Positions 29,170 through 38,329 of a stretch of 49,080 nucleotides of DNA are shown here, one piece after another. The stretch comes from a virus: positions 1-49,080 of the IMG/VR virus record IMGVR_UViG_3300020219_000020; one strand, 5' to 3'. A model generated the notes under the pieces. The model searched no databases. It was given only the letters and a program-made list of their open reading frames with translations, and was not told the origin of the DNA. Made by a program: the position numbers and the translations under genes. How positions within the stretch are numbered: the first letter of the stretch is position 1; every line of letters starts with the position of its first letter.

Positions 29170-30329
29170 AGTCGTTGCTGTTGGCCTGATTTGCTAAAGG
29201 ACAATGCGTCTAACGCGCTTTGAGGAATCATTAAGCCTCCCGATAAAGCACCCAAAGAAAGAGAATGGGCAGCGGCAGCAACAGGTTGCGACAATGCTCC
29301 TGCGTAACGATTTGCTATTTCAAGGTATGTTTTACGATATGCTGGGTCAGTAAGGCTCTCTGCCATTTTTTTTGCTTCCGCAAATTTTCCTGAATGAAAT
29401 AATGCGTCTATTTTTATTACTTCAAGTGGTCTTGATGGTGCTACTTGTTTATATAGTTCTTCTATTTTTTTCAAATCACCACTGGCGATAGCACGTTCCA
29501 TTAACATGCCAGGATTATTATCAAAATTACTAACTGCTCCGGGCAATGCTGATCCCAATGCTCCTAAACTTCCTATCATCACGGGGAATACACGGCCTGT
29601 TTTCGGATCAAACGTAAACCGATTTTTTATATCAGTAGATCGTCGTTCAATGCCTTGTACGCCTTGTTGTACCCCCTGGGCAACAACTTGTGAGCCCTGT
29701 TGAATTACTTGTCCAACAGACTTCATCGCCTCCCTAGCCTGAGCAACCCCACCAGCAAAAAGTTGGCTTAGGTAAGGGGAATTATCAATATCGGTCAACT
29801 TTCCGTCTTTGTAGTATTCCAAATCAAGATGTGGTCCGGTTACATTGCCTGTTGCCCCCGTTAGACCAATCGTTCCACCTTCAATGGTCTGTCCCTGTTT
29901 CACTTGTGGCTGTTGCAAGTGAGAGAATCGCAACATCTCATTGGTTTGTGCATTTTTCACCAACACGCTATTTCCGTACCCCTTATTCTCCTTGTTGCCG
30001 ATATACCCTTTCCCTTTGGCTCCTTCATAGCTTTCTACAATCTGCCATTTCCCAGCAGGAGTAGATATAGGTGTTCCAACAGGTGTACCGATATCTGTTC
30101 CCGTATTGATACCACCTTTAGAAAAGACTTCAATCGCCGGATTTTTAACTCCGAACTTCTGAGTAATTGCATATTTCGGTTGCGCTACCGGAGCCTTTTG
30201 CTGGATTGGAACTTTTGGCTGCATAAGAACTTGTTGCTGCTGTTTCACCTGTGTTTTGACCGCTTGGGGAATAGCAGCAACAACGGGACGAGCTGGGCCT
30301 ATAGTTGGTTGTTTTTTTTGGATAGACAT
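29166..30329 (-). CDS. Virion-associated protein with degenerate M23 domain (387 aa)
   Basis: The N-terminus is Gln/Pro-rich. Residues about 55-172 have the M23 fold layout: GGINTGTDIG, MLRFSHLQQ, TGATGNVTGPHLDLEY. Compared with active enzymes the first zinc His is Asn (N75) and the HxH motif is HLD (H167, D169), while Asp79 and His137 remain. This suggests lost or altered catalysis. The C-terminal half is helical (DPAYRKTYLEIANRYAGALS). It may be an ejection protein using the domain to bind peptidoglycan. Confidence 0.7.
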   Translation of the reverse strand: MSIQKKQPTIGPARPVVAAIPQAVKTQVKQQQQVLMQPKVPIQQKAPVAQPKYAITQKFGVKNPAIEVFSKGGINTGTDIGTPVGTPISTPAGKWQIVESYEGAKGKGYIGNKENKGYGNSVLVKNAQTNEMLRFSHLQQPQVKQGQTIEGGTIGLTGATGNVTGPHLDLEYYKDGKLTDIDNSPYLSQLFAGGVAQAREAMKSVGQVIQQGSQVVAQGVQQGVQGIERRSTDIKNRFTFDPKTGRVFPVMIGSLGALGSALPGAVSNFDNNPGMLMERAIASGDLKKIEELYKQVAPSRPLEVIKIDALFHSGKFAEAKKMAESLTDPAYRKTYLEIANRYAGALSQPVAAAAHSLSLGALSGGLMIPQSALDALSFSKSGQQQRL

Positions 30330-30398
30330 GATATAATGTGATCTAGTATGACATTGATAATGTTACTAACAATTGTAATTTTCTTTCTCTGGGCGCGA

Positions 30399-31769
30399 TC
30401 AGCGGAATAATTTATTCGCACCAGAAACACCTAGTCGCTGCAACAAATCTGTTATCACTTTTGTTGATGGTGCAGCAAGCTGGTTAGAGATACGAGTAGC
30501 AATCGCTGGATTCGTTGCAGCTTCAACTATTGCTGATCCTGCTGCTACTGGTACGTTTCCTGTCAATAGCCCATAGATAGCTCCCGCTGGGAGTCCTAAA
30601 TTCTGCAATACATCCTGAAGATTTTGGATAGCTCCAGGGCTAGATAATCGCTTACCGAGACTACTTGATATTTTCGATGATGCTTGTAAAAGCTCCTGTG
30701 AGTATTTTACCGTCTGTGGATCAGCAGACCGATCTTGAATTTGTTTAGATAAGAATCCGTACGTGGACTTACCGACTTTACTCATTGCGTCCGTTGCTTT
30801 TCCTGTTGCGATCCGTTCCCACCGCGACCCTAAATCTCCTCCAACATTTTGAAGTTGGTCCTGCCAAAAAGATAACGGGAGATTAACATTTCCCGATTGA
30901 ACCTCGTTGAGCGCTTTAACAGAACTCATGCCTTGACTCTCTAAATATTTCTTCGCTACTTTATTGATTGCCTTTTGTTTAAGAGCGATATATGCTAAAG
31001 CATCCTGTTTTTGTGTATCCGGTATTTTCTCTAGCGTCTTTGCCATCACCCCATCTTTTCCATAGACTTCCCCTAAATTGATTGTTCCCTTAGACTCGCT
31101 CAGTGTTTTTTCTATGCTTTTTCTGATTGGTTCTGTCCACTCAAAGATATTGTCTTTCACCGTTTTAGCGCTTCCCTGTATCTTAGTACCAGATGCTTTG
31201 GAAAGCTCTGGCAACCTTTCTCCGCCGGGACCAAGGGATACTCTTCCTAGTCCCTCTGAAATCTTCTTCGTAATTGCTGGTAACGCTACGTTTAACGCAC
31301 CCCCTAAAAAAGCACTTCCCGCTACTGAAGGTAATGTTGCATCGTCTTGTGATACCCCATGGAGTGCCCCTGACGTTGCGCCAAGACCGGCGCGAGTCAA
31401 TGCTGTCTTTGCCCCCCCTAAAGGCACGCCGTAAGCAGCAAGTCCCGCTGTATCTTTTGCCCATTGTCCGTACCCCTGAGTCATTTTTTCACCCAATCCA
31501 ATATCAGTCCGTCCTGCTTTGGGGAATTGTTTCTGTACTTGCTGCTGAGTGCGAAAGGGATTGCTGTAGTTATTTTTCGTATCAATCTTTTTCCCCGACA
31601 TAACGGTATTACCTATATCTGTCACATTAGCAGCGAGATTGGGAATAGCACCCAGCCCTATATCACGCAAGAAATCAGACGATCCCTGCGCTATGCTTGG
31701 TTGCGCCTGTTGCTGTTGTGGTGGTTGTAAGGACACCGGATCAATGCTACCAGTCAATTTTCGTGCCAT
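30399..31769 (-). CDS. Ejection/internal virion-type protein (456 aa)
   Basis: The sequence is rich in Gln, Ala and Gly. Residues about 100-180 contain glycine-alanine stretches able to enter membranes (AALAAYGVPLGGAKTALT-like, then SVAGSAFLGGALNVALPAIT), and the rest is helical. Its position among other Gln-rich proteins between tail and head genes fits the internal (ejection) proteins of podoviruses that pass into the host cell with DNA. There is no lytic-transglycosylase motif. Confidence 0.6.
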   Translation of the reverse strand: MARKLTGSIDPVSLQPPQQQQAQPSIAQGSSDFLRDIGLGAIPNLAANVTDIGNTVMSGKKIDTKNNYSNPFRTQQQVQKQFPKAGRTDIGLGEKMTQGYGQWAKDTAGLAAYGVPLGGAKTALTRAGLGATSGALHGVSQDDATLPSVAGSAFLGGALNVALPAITKKISEGLGRVSLGPGGERLPELSKASGTKIQGSAKTVKDNIFEWTEPIRKSIEKTLSESKGTINLGEVYGKDGVMAKTLEKIPDTQKQDALAYIALKQKAINKVAKKYLESQGMSSVKALNEVQSGNVNLPLSFWQDQLQNVGGDLGSRWERIATGKATDAMSKVGKSTYGFLSKQIQDRSADPQTVKYSQELLQASSKISSSLGKRLSSPGAIQNLQDVLQNLGLPAGAIYGLLTGNVPVAAGSAIVEAATNPAIATRISNQLAAPSTKVITDLLQRLGVSGANKLFR

Positions 31770-31770
31770 A

Positions 31771-32862
31771 TTATTGTGGGATAAATCCCTGTTCTAAATC
31801 TGATTGATAATCAGGATCACTGATATTATCGTAAGAATACAGCTCACCAGTTTGCGGATTAGCCAACTGTACCGAAGCCTTTGTTCCTGGAATATTGCTG
31901 TATTTAGCATTAATCTTATTTTGTAATTTATAGAGATTGTTTATGTTGGTTTTCTTAGAATGGGTCAACCGTGGAATAAATGGCATCAATTCTTGCTTCT
32001 CAGTTGCCGTCAACGCCTTTCCTCCGACAGTAAACATAGCATCAGAACCTAAATACGATACAGAGTTGTAAAAACTGCGCTCATCATCTGAGATCATGTT
32101 GTTTAGTCCGGGAACATTTGCTGCGTTATACCAATAATCATATCCTGTTCCCGTTCTGATATTCTTTGTTTCATCATTAAGCATTTCTATCACACTATTA
32201 ATCTCTCCTAGCTTATAATCACGTTCATTGAGTTCTTTTTGCAAATTCAATGACTGTTGTGCTGTTAATCGTTTGGTGTCCCTTAGTTGCACCGCTTGCA
32301 ATTTTGAGTTTTCGATAGTGAGATTGTTCCGTTCACTTATAACAAATTTCAATAAAGCATCTATTTTGTCAGTCGCTTTGAGCTTTGCATCTAGGTTCCT
32401 CTCATACATCCGCGCTTGCTGGCCAGATTGTTCTCCTAAAATATCAAAGTTCTTACCAACCAGATCATACAAAGAACGAATTGTATCCGTTACTCCCTTA
32501 AATTCATTGGCTCCTGCTTGATACGCTGCAAGGGGATCTTGCAATCCTGAAAACGGCGCGTTGATGTTATCTGGTGTTAGTTGAACTGGAAGATCGGTGG
32601 GACTACTAGCTCCCAGAACTGCTGGAGTTTGGCTTTGATATTTTTGAGATAAATTCTGGTCGTGAAGATACATATCTACCATCTTTTGGGCATCAGCCAT
32701 CGGCGCTTGAGTGTTAGACTGCCCTTTTAAGGTCTGGAAGGACTGCTCGACTTGCTGTGGCTGAGGAATAGACCCCTTAATCTGACCCAGAGCAGACTGA
32801 TATTGGTCAAGACCTTGACCTTGAGGAGTATTACCGGCGGAAGGCGTGTATAAAGTTGCCAT
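31771..32862 (-). CDS. Gln-rich virion protein, ejection-type (363 aa)
   Basis: The N-terminus is low-complexity and Gln/Pro-rich (QIKGSIPQPQQVEQSFQTLK). The middle is a long coiled coil (RNLDAKLKATDKIDALLKFV, then LTAQQSLNLQKELNERDYKL). The C-terminal domain contains PGTKASVQLANPQTGELYSY. The phrase QQSLNLQK also occurs in the next gene (QQQSLNLQKKQL), which suggests relatedness or a shared structural element. A role inside the virion is inferred from position. Confidence 0.6.
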   Translation of the reverse strand: MATLYTPSAGNTPQGQGLDQYQSALGQIKGSIPQPQQVEQSFQTLKGQSNTQAPMADAQKMVDMYLHDQNLSQKYQSQTPAVLGASSPTDLPVQLTPDNINAPFSGLQDPLAAYQAGANEFKGVTDTIRSLYDLVGKNFDILGEQSGQQARMYERNLDAKLKATDKIDALLKFVISERNNLTIENSKLQAVQLRDTKRLTAQQSLNLQKELNERDYKLGEINSVIEMLNDETKNIRTGTGYDYWYNAANVPGLNNMISDDERSFYNSVSYLGSDAMFTVGGKALTATEKQELMPFIPRLTHSKKTNINNLYKLQNKINAKYSNIPGTKASVQLANPQTGELYSYDNISDPDYQSDLEQGFIPQ

Positions 32863-32919
32863 AGTTTTGTTTAATTAATGTATAAAGCAAGATGATTGGC
32901 GCAGATTCCCGCAAAGCCA

Positions 32920-33924
32920 TTATTCACCGTGGTATCCTTCTGGCCTTTTTCCTTCATTCCCGTGTAACGCTGCCCACTGTGCGTCCCACGAAGCAGGGCC
33001 GGATGAACTACCATTACTACCGCTCATACCAAATCCTCCAGCGCTTGCATCAAGTTGTTTCTTTTGTAAATTCAATGACTGTTGTTGTAATGCCTGTGCC
33101 TGTTCAATAGATGCCATCTGCACTGATTTGTTCTGTCGATCTTCGGCTAAACCTTGCCGATAGTTACGTTGTCCAATGTCAGCATCTTGTGTCCCACGAG
33201 CAAATCCTTGCTCAGTTTCCTGACTTGATCTCGTTCCTTTGATTCCTATATCCATAATAGCCCTGTCACTGGTACGCTGTTGTGCTTCTTGTCGTAAGCG
33301 CTGTTGCAGTCGCAGTTGATCCATTTCAAATCCAGCCCGACCTTCTGTTGCTACATTTAACCCCCCACCTGGAGCATCTGTCAACGCCATACCTCTCTTA
33401 TTGAGCGTATCAAGCGCTCCTTCCGTTTCTTGACCGGATTGAATACCTAGTACTTCCAGAGCGCTTGATAAATCTTGTTGTTCCCGACCAGTACCTATAC
33501 CAACGTCCTGATTGGTGCGTCCAAGTTGTAACGCCCGGTCCTCACCGAGTCTATTTTTAGCAAGAGCAACGTCCCCGTTATTTTCATTTAGGAGCTTCGT
33601 ATAATACGACACCATCTCAGGAGATTCGTATATCTTCTTCAAGATGGTATTGAAATCCGGTACTTTATAGTCATTGGCATTGTATTGAATAGCGCTAGAT
33701 CGTACTTGAGGAACTTCTGGTATTGCGTTGGCATCAGACACAAGAGTATCAAGCGCCGCATTAGTTGATGCGGCTGAATTGTAGTACGGATTGATCCCCA
33801 CTTGTTGCGGTGTAGGAATATTTGCAGAAGGAATATATGCGGAGGGATACGCCCGTCCTTGGGGTGTGCTCATCGGTCCCTGAATCTTTGGGTCAATATA
33901 TGATTGTGGATACATTGTTGCCAT
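32920..33924 (-). CDS. Gln/Ser-rich virion protein, ejection-type (334 aa)
   Basis: A Pro/Tyr-rich N-terminus (YPQSYIDPKIQGPMSTPQGR) is followed by a helical middle (LRLQQRLRQEAQQRTSDRAI, then SVQMASIEQAQALQQQSLNL) and a Gly/Ser-rich C-terminus with GPASWDAQWAALHGNEG. It is separated by 57 bases from the downstream gene and 1 base from the upstream one. It fits an internal virion protein. Confidence 0.6.
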   Translation of the reverse strand: MATMYPQSYIDPKIQGPMSTPQGRAYPSAYIPSANIPTPQQVGINPYYNSAASTNAALDTLVSDANAIPEVPQVRSSAIQYNANDYKVPDFNTILKKIYESPEMVSYYTKLLNENNGDVALAKNRLGEDRALQLGRTNQDVGIGTGREQQDLSSALEVLGIQSGQETEGALDTLNKRGMALTDAPGGGLNVATEGRAGFEMDQLRLQQRLRQEAQQRTSDRAIMDIGIKGTRSSQETEQGFARGTQDADIGQRNYRQGLAEDRQNKSVQMASIEQAQALQQQSLNLQKKQLDASAGGFGMSGSNGSSSGPASWDAQWAALHGNEGKRPEGYHGE

Positions 33925-33925
33925 A

Positions 33926-34729
33926 CTAAATCATGTGAAATAAGAAACTTCCCCCCAGTGGTACAATTGAATCAATAATGTAACGAATGATAACGATACC
34001 TGATCCCCCAGACCCACCAGTATAAGACCCATTATTTGATCCTCCGCCACCACCGCCTCCCTTGTTGGCGGTTCCAGAAACTCCGTTAGCATTATTCCCT
34101 CCACCCCCTCCTCCTCCTGATCCTGCTGATCCTGCTGAGCAACCTCGAAAACTATCTGCTCCACCACCACCTCCACCTCCATACGTTACAGATGACCCAG
34201 AAATAGAAGAGGATGTACCATTTCCTCCATTACCAGATTGTGGTGATGAGGCATTCTGACCTACTGCTGATGCTCCTCCTCCACCTCCCGCATTGTAACC
34301 ATCGCCACTGCCCCCTCCTCCACTGCCAACTCTACCAGCACCCCCATTACTTCCTTGTCCCGCCGTTCCTGCACCAAATGAGGTGTTAGAATTGCTACCT
34401 CCACCCCCGCTGCCACCCGAAGCATCACTTTTTCCTCCTCCAGTAGCAGTGATAGATGAAAAAACAGAATTTGATCCATTATTGTTTGGTGTTCCTCCGG
34501 TCCCAACGGTTATAGCATAAATTTTAGCAATAATAAGAAGTCCAGTTCCAGTTAAGAATCCTCCTGCTCCCGCTCCTCCTCCTGTGTTGTTATCAGCTCC
34601 TCCCCCACCAGCAATTACCAGATATTCAACGCTCCCGCTTCCAGGGGATACGAAATTTCCATCCGATAAAAACGTATGAATGGTATATCCTCCCGCCGTT
34701 GTAATGGTTCCTCCAGTTGCATTTGCCAT
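33926..34729 (-). CDS. Glycine-rich tail adhesin-like protein (267 aa)
   Basis: The N-terminal part (GGYTIHTFLSDGNFVSPGSG, then VEYLVIAGGGG) is the start typical of the glycine-rich domain found in phage tail adhesins and environmental surface proteins. Runs of Gly (about residues 38-245) form polyglycine-II-like bundles in known relatives such as adhesin gp38. The C-terminus GIVIIRYIIDS ends the domain. Likely receptor recognition. Confidence 0.7.
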   Translation of the reverse strand: MANATGGTITTAGGYTIHTFLSDGNFVSPGSGSVEYLVIAGGGGADNNTGGGAGAGGFLTGTGLLIIAKIYAITVGTGGTPNNNGSNSVFSSITATGGGKSDASGGSGGGGSNSNTSFGAGTAGQGSNGGAGRVGSGGGGSGDGYNAGGGGGASAVGQNASSPQSGNGGNGTSSSISGSSVTYGGGGGGGADSFRGCSAGSAGSGGGGGGGNNANGVSGTANKGGGGGGGSNNGSYTGGSGGSGIVIIRYIIDSIVPLGGSFLFHMI

Positions 34730-34731
34730 AG

Positions 34732-35286
34732 TTATCTATTTTGAAAAACTATACATCCATCCCACGCTGTTGTAGAGGTGGGGGTTGCGAATCCAAGCAT
34801 ATCTGCTTTGCTTGCTGCTGTTGTCAGTACAGGTGTTGATCCAGCCCAACTAACCCCACCAGGCCAAACAACAGTTTTGCTACCAACAGAATCTTGTAGG
34901 ACGCGAATAACAAAGAACTGACCGACGACCCCGTTGGCAAAAGCTACAGTAACATTTCCTACTGGCATTGTAAGTAATATGAAGCTCCCTAATGAAAGAT
35001 CAATAGTTGCAGTACCTCCTGCTGCGGGTGCATAAGTCTGAACTGTTTGTTTACTAGATGTGACCGTCGGAGTTGTTAGTACTGGCGACGTTAATGTTTT
35101 ATTCGACAACGTCTGTGCATCCGTTGTCCCAACCATTGCTCCAGACGGAAATGAGGCATTGATCTTGCTAGTTGAAATGTTAGCAGATGCAGAAATATCC
35201 GCATTGGCAATTGATAGTGCGTTTAATAGGTTATTGAACTCACTGTTAAGCTGATTTGCTGTTAATACTGCGTTGTCAACGAACAC
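34732..35286 (-). CDS. Tail fibre-like protein (184 aa)
   Basis: The GTG at 35286 is preceded by AAGGACTTTA. The frame is also open further upstream (ATITRTLVFVDN), starting with a non-standard ATC. The protein has an N-terminal helical part (NQLNSEFNNLLNALSIANAD), the segment DAQTLSNKTLTSPVLTTPTV, a phrase common in phage tail fibres, and a C-terminal beta domain with GSFILLTMPVGNVTVAFANG. Its position among tail genes supports the call. Confidence 0.7.
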   Translation of the reverse strand: MFVDNAVLTANQLNSEFNNLLNALSIANADISASANISTSKINASFPSGAMVGTTDAQTLSNKTLTSPVLTTPTVTSSKQTVQTYAPAAGGTATIDLSLGSFILLTMPVGNVTVAFANGVVGQFFVIRVLQDSVGSKTVVWPGGVSWAGSTPVLTTAASKADMLGFATPTSTTAWDGCIVFQNR

Positions 35287-35328
35287 TAAAGTCCTTGTAA
35301 TGGTAGCGATTCTAGCACCCTTCCTTTC

Positions 35329-35520
35329 TTAAATTTCTAATGCTTGATATTCTGGGTATGAGTCCAAATCATTGAGTATTTGATTTTTTTCCAATGCGCT
35401 TGCTCCCTGTTGTGTCATAAATGTTGTGATATTCGTCCGTAAGGTTGCTTTTTGTTGCACGACGTCTACATCTGCTCTATACTCTTGCAGTTTCTCTTGA
35501 ACTTGTTTGCGTGTCAACAT
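35329..35520 (-). CDS. Small helical virion-operon protein (63 aa)
   Basis: The start overlaps the propeller gene's stop by one base. The sequence MLTRKQVQEKLQEYRADVDV, then TTFMTQQGASALEKNQILND, is helical and ends DSYPEYQALEI. It has no cysteine or membrane part. It may be a chaperone or minor tail part. Confidence 0.6.
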   Translation of the reverse strand: MLTRKQVQEKLQEYRADVDVVQQKATLRTNITTFMTQQGASALEKNQILNDLDSYPEYQALEI

Positions 35521-37082
35521 TAGTTGGCCCTCAATCCTTTTGGTAACGCATACACTTGATAGTCATGGATCGTCACTTCATTGTCAGAGGATTCCGTAAA
35601 CTTTATTTGAAATAATTTTCCAGTTAAATGCAAGAGCGTAACACGAGTGGTCGTTGTTGTATTTCCTCCCAGTGTTGAAATTCCCAGCATGAATGTTCCG
35701 GTTGGACCAAGACCCGGCGATGTTCCAAGAAGAGATATTGCTTGTTGAGTGCCAAAATCAGAAGCATTATCAATTCTTGCTTTGATCGTCAACGCGCTAC
35801 CGACGCCAGTATCGTAGCGAACATAGCAGTATTTCCATTTCATTTTGCGGGCCAAGTCATACGAAAAATTGCGAGTAATCACATCCATTTCAATGTTAGC
35901 TCCATCATCAGTCCGAATAGAATTATCAATCTTGAATACCTTTCCTGTTGCCGTAGCATTAGTAAAAAATACTTGAGAACCGCTACCGGAAATAGTGGAC
36001 GTTACGATATAGGAAGCATTTTTCCCAGTCATGGTGATCCAGGGATAGACCATGCTCCCACCATATTTTTGAATCTTCCAAGTATCTAAGGCAATAATTT
36101 TATTATTCGTTGTGGATGCCCCCGTTGGGATAGACCAGTAGGCGTAGCGACCATCAAATCCGCTGGATATTGCCTCCAACGCATTGCGATTTATCTCATC
36201 CATCGTTCCTGTAATATCGTTGGTAATAATACCTCCACCTAATACTTTAGCGAAGGATGTTAATTTCAGACTGCGGATACAAGGAGTGTTACCAAGCGTG
36301 GAGAAGAAGTAAATGTCGTTGCCAACCGGAACAATAGAAAATGGAGAGGTAGTGCCATAACCAAAGATTCGGGCATTAGTGTTTTGAGTTGCCAGTGTCG
36401 TTGCCGAAAATGAAGCACCGGAAAATCCGGTTATGGACCAGATCGTATTCCTTTTGAAAACAACGATTTCATCTTGTATCTTCCCAAACCCCATAATTTG
36501 GTCAGTGTCGCCTGGATTGACATCAACATAGTTAGCACCGCTGAAGGTGTTGGGTGTACCAAGGTTAGACCAGTAAAGACGGTTGGGTGCAGAGGAATTA
36601 TTACCACCAAATAAATAGTTGTGGAACCATGAGAAGTACTTGACGATAGGAATGCCAGCACGATTTTTTGTCACCGTTGTTCCGTCATAATCAACAACCT
36701 CTGTTCCATTAGCTCCGTAAAGAGAATTGGCGGCAGTTTCAAACCACATCTGCTTAGCATTGGTTAGATTAGCAGACCCAATTGCAGTAAACGCCCCTGA
36801 TCCCGTCCACTGATAAAGCTGGGCATTAGAAGCACCGTCGATATTGGCAATGAGATATTTGGAAGCTGATGCTATGTTCTCAAAAGCACTAAATCCATTA
36901 AACAGTTGAGAAGAAATTGCCACAGCAATCGCTGAGGAACCTGCAACCTTGACGATTTTCCGGTCAGCTAGAAACGCATTATTAGCCTTAACGAAATATC
37001 CCTTGCCTATTTCATGTGGTGGCAAGTTGTCATTTATCCCGATAAAAAAATTCTCAGTGATGGGGTTTAAGAAATCCTGCAT
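35520..37082 (-). CDS. Beta-propeller tail tube/stabilisation protein (520 aa)
   Basis: The sequence has several repeats of propeller type, with strands such as NRLYWSNLGTPNTFSGANYV, IQDEIVVFKRNTIWSITGFS and PVGNDIYFFSTLGNTPCIRS. The pair of a coordinate to WSN..P and a VVFK-x-TIW strand is typical of podovirus tail proteins of the P22 gp10 / T7 gp12 kind. It follows the adaptor gene directly, as in those phages. It probably forms the tail hub or nozzle. Confidence 0.7.
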   Translation of the reverse strand: MQDFLNPITENFFIGINDNLPPHEIGKGYFVKANNAFLADRKIVKVAGSSAIAVAISSQLFNGFSAFENIASASKYLIANIDGASNAQLYQWTGSGAFTAIGSANLTNAKQMWFETAANSLYGANGTEVVDYDGTTVTKNRAGIPIVKYFSWFHNYLFGGNNSSAPNRLYWSNLGTPNTFSGANYVDVNPGDTDQIMGFGKIQDEIVVFKRNTIWSITGFSGASFSATTLATQNTNARIFGYGTTSPFSIVPVGNDIYFFSTLGNTPCIRSLKLTSFAKVLGGGIITNDITGTMDEINRNALEAISSGFDGRYAYWSIPTGASTTNNKIIALDTWKIQKYGGSMVYPWITMTGKNASYIVTSTISGSGSQVFFTNATATGKVFKIDNSIRTDDGANIEMDVITRNFSYDLARKMKWKYCYVRYDTGVGSALTIKARIDNASDFGTQQAISLLGTSPGLGPTGTFMLGISTLGGNTTTTTRVTLLHLTGKLFQIKFTESSDNEVTIHDYQVYALPKGLRAN

Positions 37083-37088
37083 ACTTAC

Positions 37089-37814
37089 TTAAAAACTACC
37101 AAAATCAATATTGTCGCCCTCAGAGTCAGCAATCATCCTGACGCTGTCAGACTGGCGTTCAGAGAGAAATTGCTTCATTTCAGGTGTTCCCTGCTTATAT
37201 AACCCAATATATTTCGTACTAGAGCTTTCTGCCTGTTGTCCTTTAGATAAAAGAATAGATGCAGCCTTGAGTTCTATTAATTGCGCGAAATTATCGGCAT
37301 ACGGGATATTAACGTTATCACTATCAGCAGATAGATCGCTGGGTAAATCAATACCCCAGACAGAAATAGACTGCCCGCTCGTATCTGCAATCGTCGGAAT
37401 CGGGATAAAACCAATCTTTTGCGCGCCGATATTACCGTGGAGATAATATCCTGCGTTAAAAAGTGATCCAGAAGAATTGCTGTGAGCAAGGTTGGTTAAT
37501 ATCTCGTCCTTCTTGACCGGTAAAGCTCGCATGGCGCGGGAGTTACTATCGGTTGGCTTGTAGTTGATTTCCACTCGCGTCACTTTAATCAGTGACGAGG
37601 CAATGGTGTATTCCTGTTGATTAGCAACAATGGCGTAAGTATACGGTGTCGTTGTGGAGTAAAATTCTTCGTAGACTTCAATCACTTCCCTAACTACATC
37701 GTGATAGCCGTAATTCGCACTTCTTAGCACCTCAGCGGCAGTATAATCGGCAACAGAAGCCTCGTCCAAATAGACGCGAATACCCGTTACTAGATTAGCA
37801 AGCGTTTTAGCCAT
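37089..37814 (-). CDS. Head-tail adaptor protein (241 aa)
   Basis: An N-terminal helical part with YLDEASVADYTAAEVLRSAN, then a strand-rich middle (TPYTYAIVANQQEYTIASSL, then VTRVEINYKP) and a helical end (NFAQLIELKAASILLSKGQQ) match the layout of adaptors placed under the portal (T7 gp11 / P22 gp4 type). The position between capsid and propeller tail protein supports this. SD and start at 37814 are normal. Confidence 0.65.
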   Translation of the reverse strand: MAKTLANLVTGIRVYLDEASVADYTAAEVLRSANYGYHDVVREVIEVYEEFYSTTTPYTYAIVANQQEYTIASSLIKVTRVEINYKPTDSNSRAMRALPVKKDEILTNLAHSNSSGSLFNAGYYLHGNIGAQKIGFIPIPTIADTSGQSISVWGIDLPSDLSADSDNVNIPYADNFAQLIELKAASILLSKGQQAESSSTKYIGLYKQGTPEMKQFLSERQSDSVRMIADSEGDNIDFGSF

Positions 37815-37916
37815 ACTATTTTACTAGCGAATCCCAACTATGTACATATTGGAAGTTGAAGACGCGGTAATTGCCCAATTTTTATTCACCCCGCCACCGC
37901 TCTATCATTCGCTTTG

Positions 37917-37945
37917 TTTCGCTCCCCAAACAGTCAGGAGCGAAA
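37917..37945. other. 9-bp inverted repeat between late genes
   Basis: TTTCGCTCC (37917-37925) and GGAGCGAAA (37937-37945) pair with an 11-base loop in the 166-base gap 37815-37980. No T-run follows on either strand. It may tune transcription or protect mRNA upstream of the adaptor gene. Nothing else is seen in the gap. Confidence 0.6.
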
Positions 37946-37980
37946 AAAGAAAACGAGATTACCCTTTCGTTCAGTTAGAA

Positions 37981-38325
37981 TCAGACGGGTTCCCAAAGAA
38001 CAGTTATATTTGTTCCATCGGTATGAAATGATCCTCCATCGAGCTTTAATCCAGGGCAATCTGCTCCCGCAAATTCCGTTTTTCTTTCCCAATTTTTTCC
38101 CGCAGCTGCGGTTGCTTGCACTATGTGAGCTGCAAGAGAATCAGAAGATACAGAACCAATACCGGACGCGTGTCCCGCTGCTCGGTTTTTATTATAAAAA
38201 CGAACTATTTTACCATCGGTCTGTGTTCCCCAAATAATTGCTTTGACGAGAATATCTTTACCCTCCTCACCCAACGTCTCGGCTGCTCCGGTACTATTAT
38301 TAGAAGCTACATATGTATAAGCCAT
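37981..38325 (-). CDS. Small virion protein (114 aa)
   Basis: ATG 38325 follows GGGGGTGAATAATATT; a GTG at 38337 is also possible. The sequence AYTYVASNNSTGAAETLGEE, then DILVKAIIWGTQTDGKIVRF, and DGGSFHTDGTNITVLWEPV is beta-rich. Small all-beta proteins beside the capsid gene often decorate or cement the head. The strong ribosome site suggests high expression. The fit to a decoration protein is inferred from position. Confidence 0.6.
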   Translation of the reverse strand: MAYTYVASNNSTGAAETLGEEGKDILVKAIIWGTQTDGKIVRFYNKNRAAGHASGIGSVSSDSLAAHIVQATAAAGKNWERKTEFAGADCPGLKLDGGSFHTDGTNITVLWEPV

Positions 38326-38329
38326 AATA

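Noticed and set aside
35287-35310. ATC start codon for the tail fibre-like gene, giving ATITRTLVF at the N-terminus
   Set aside because: An AAGGAGGG-like site and a conserved-looking N-terminus make it tempting, but the GTG at 35286 has its own AAGGA site and needs no non-standard start.
37840-38237. Rightward ORFs opposite the small virion gene
   Set aside because: They run antisense to a late gene with a good ribosome site and have atypical composition.
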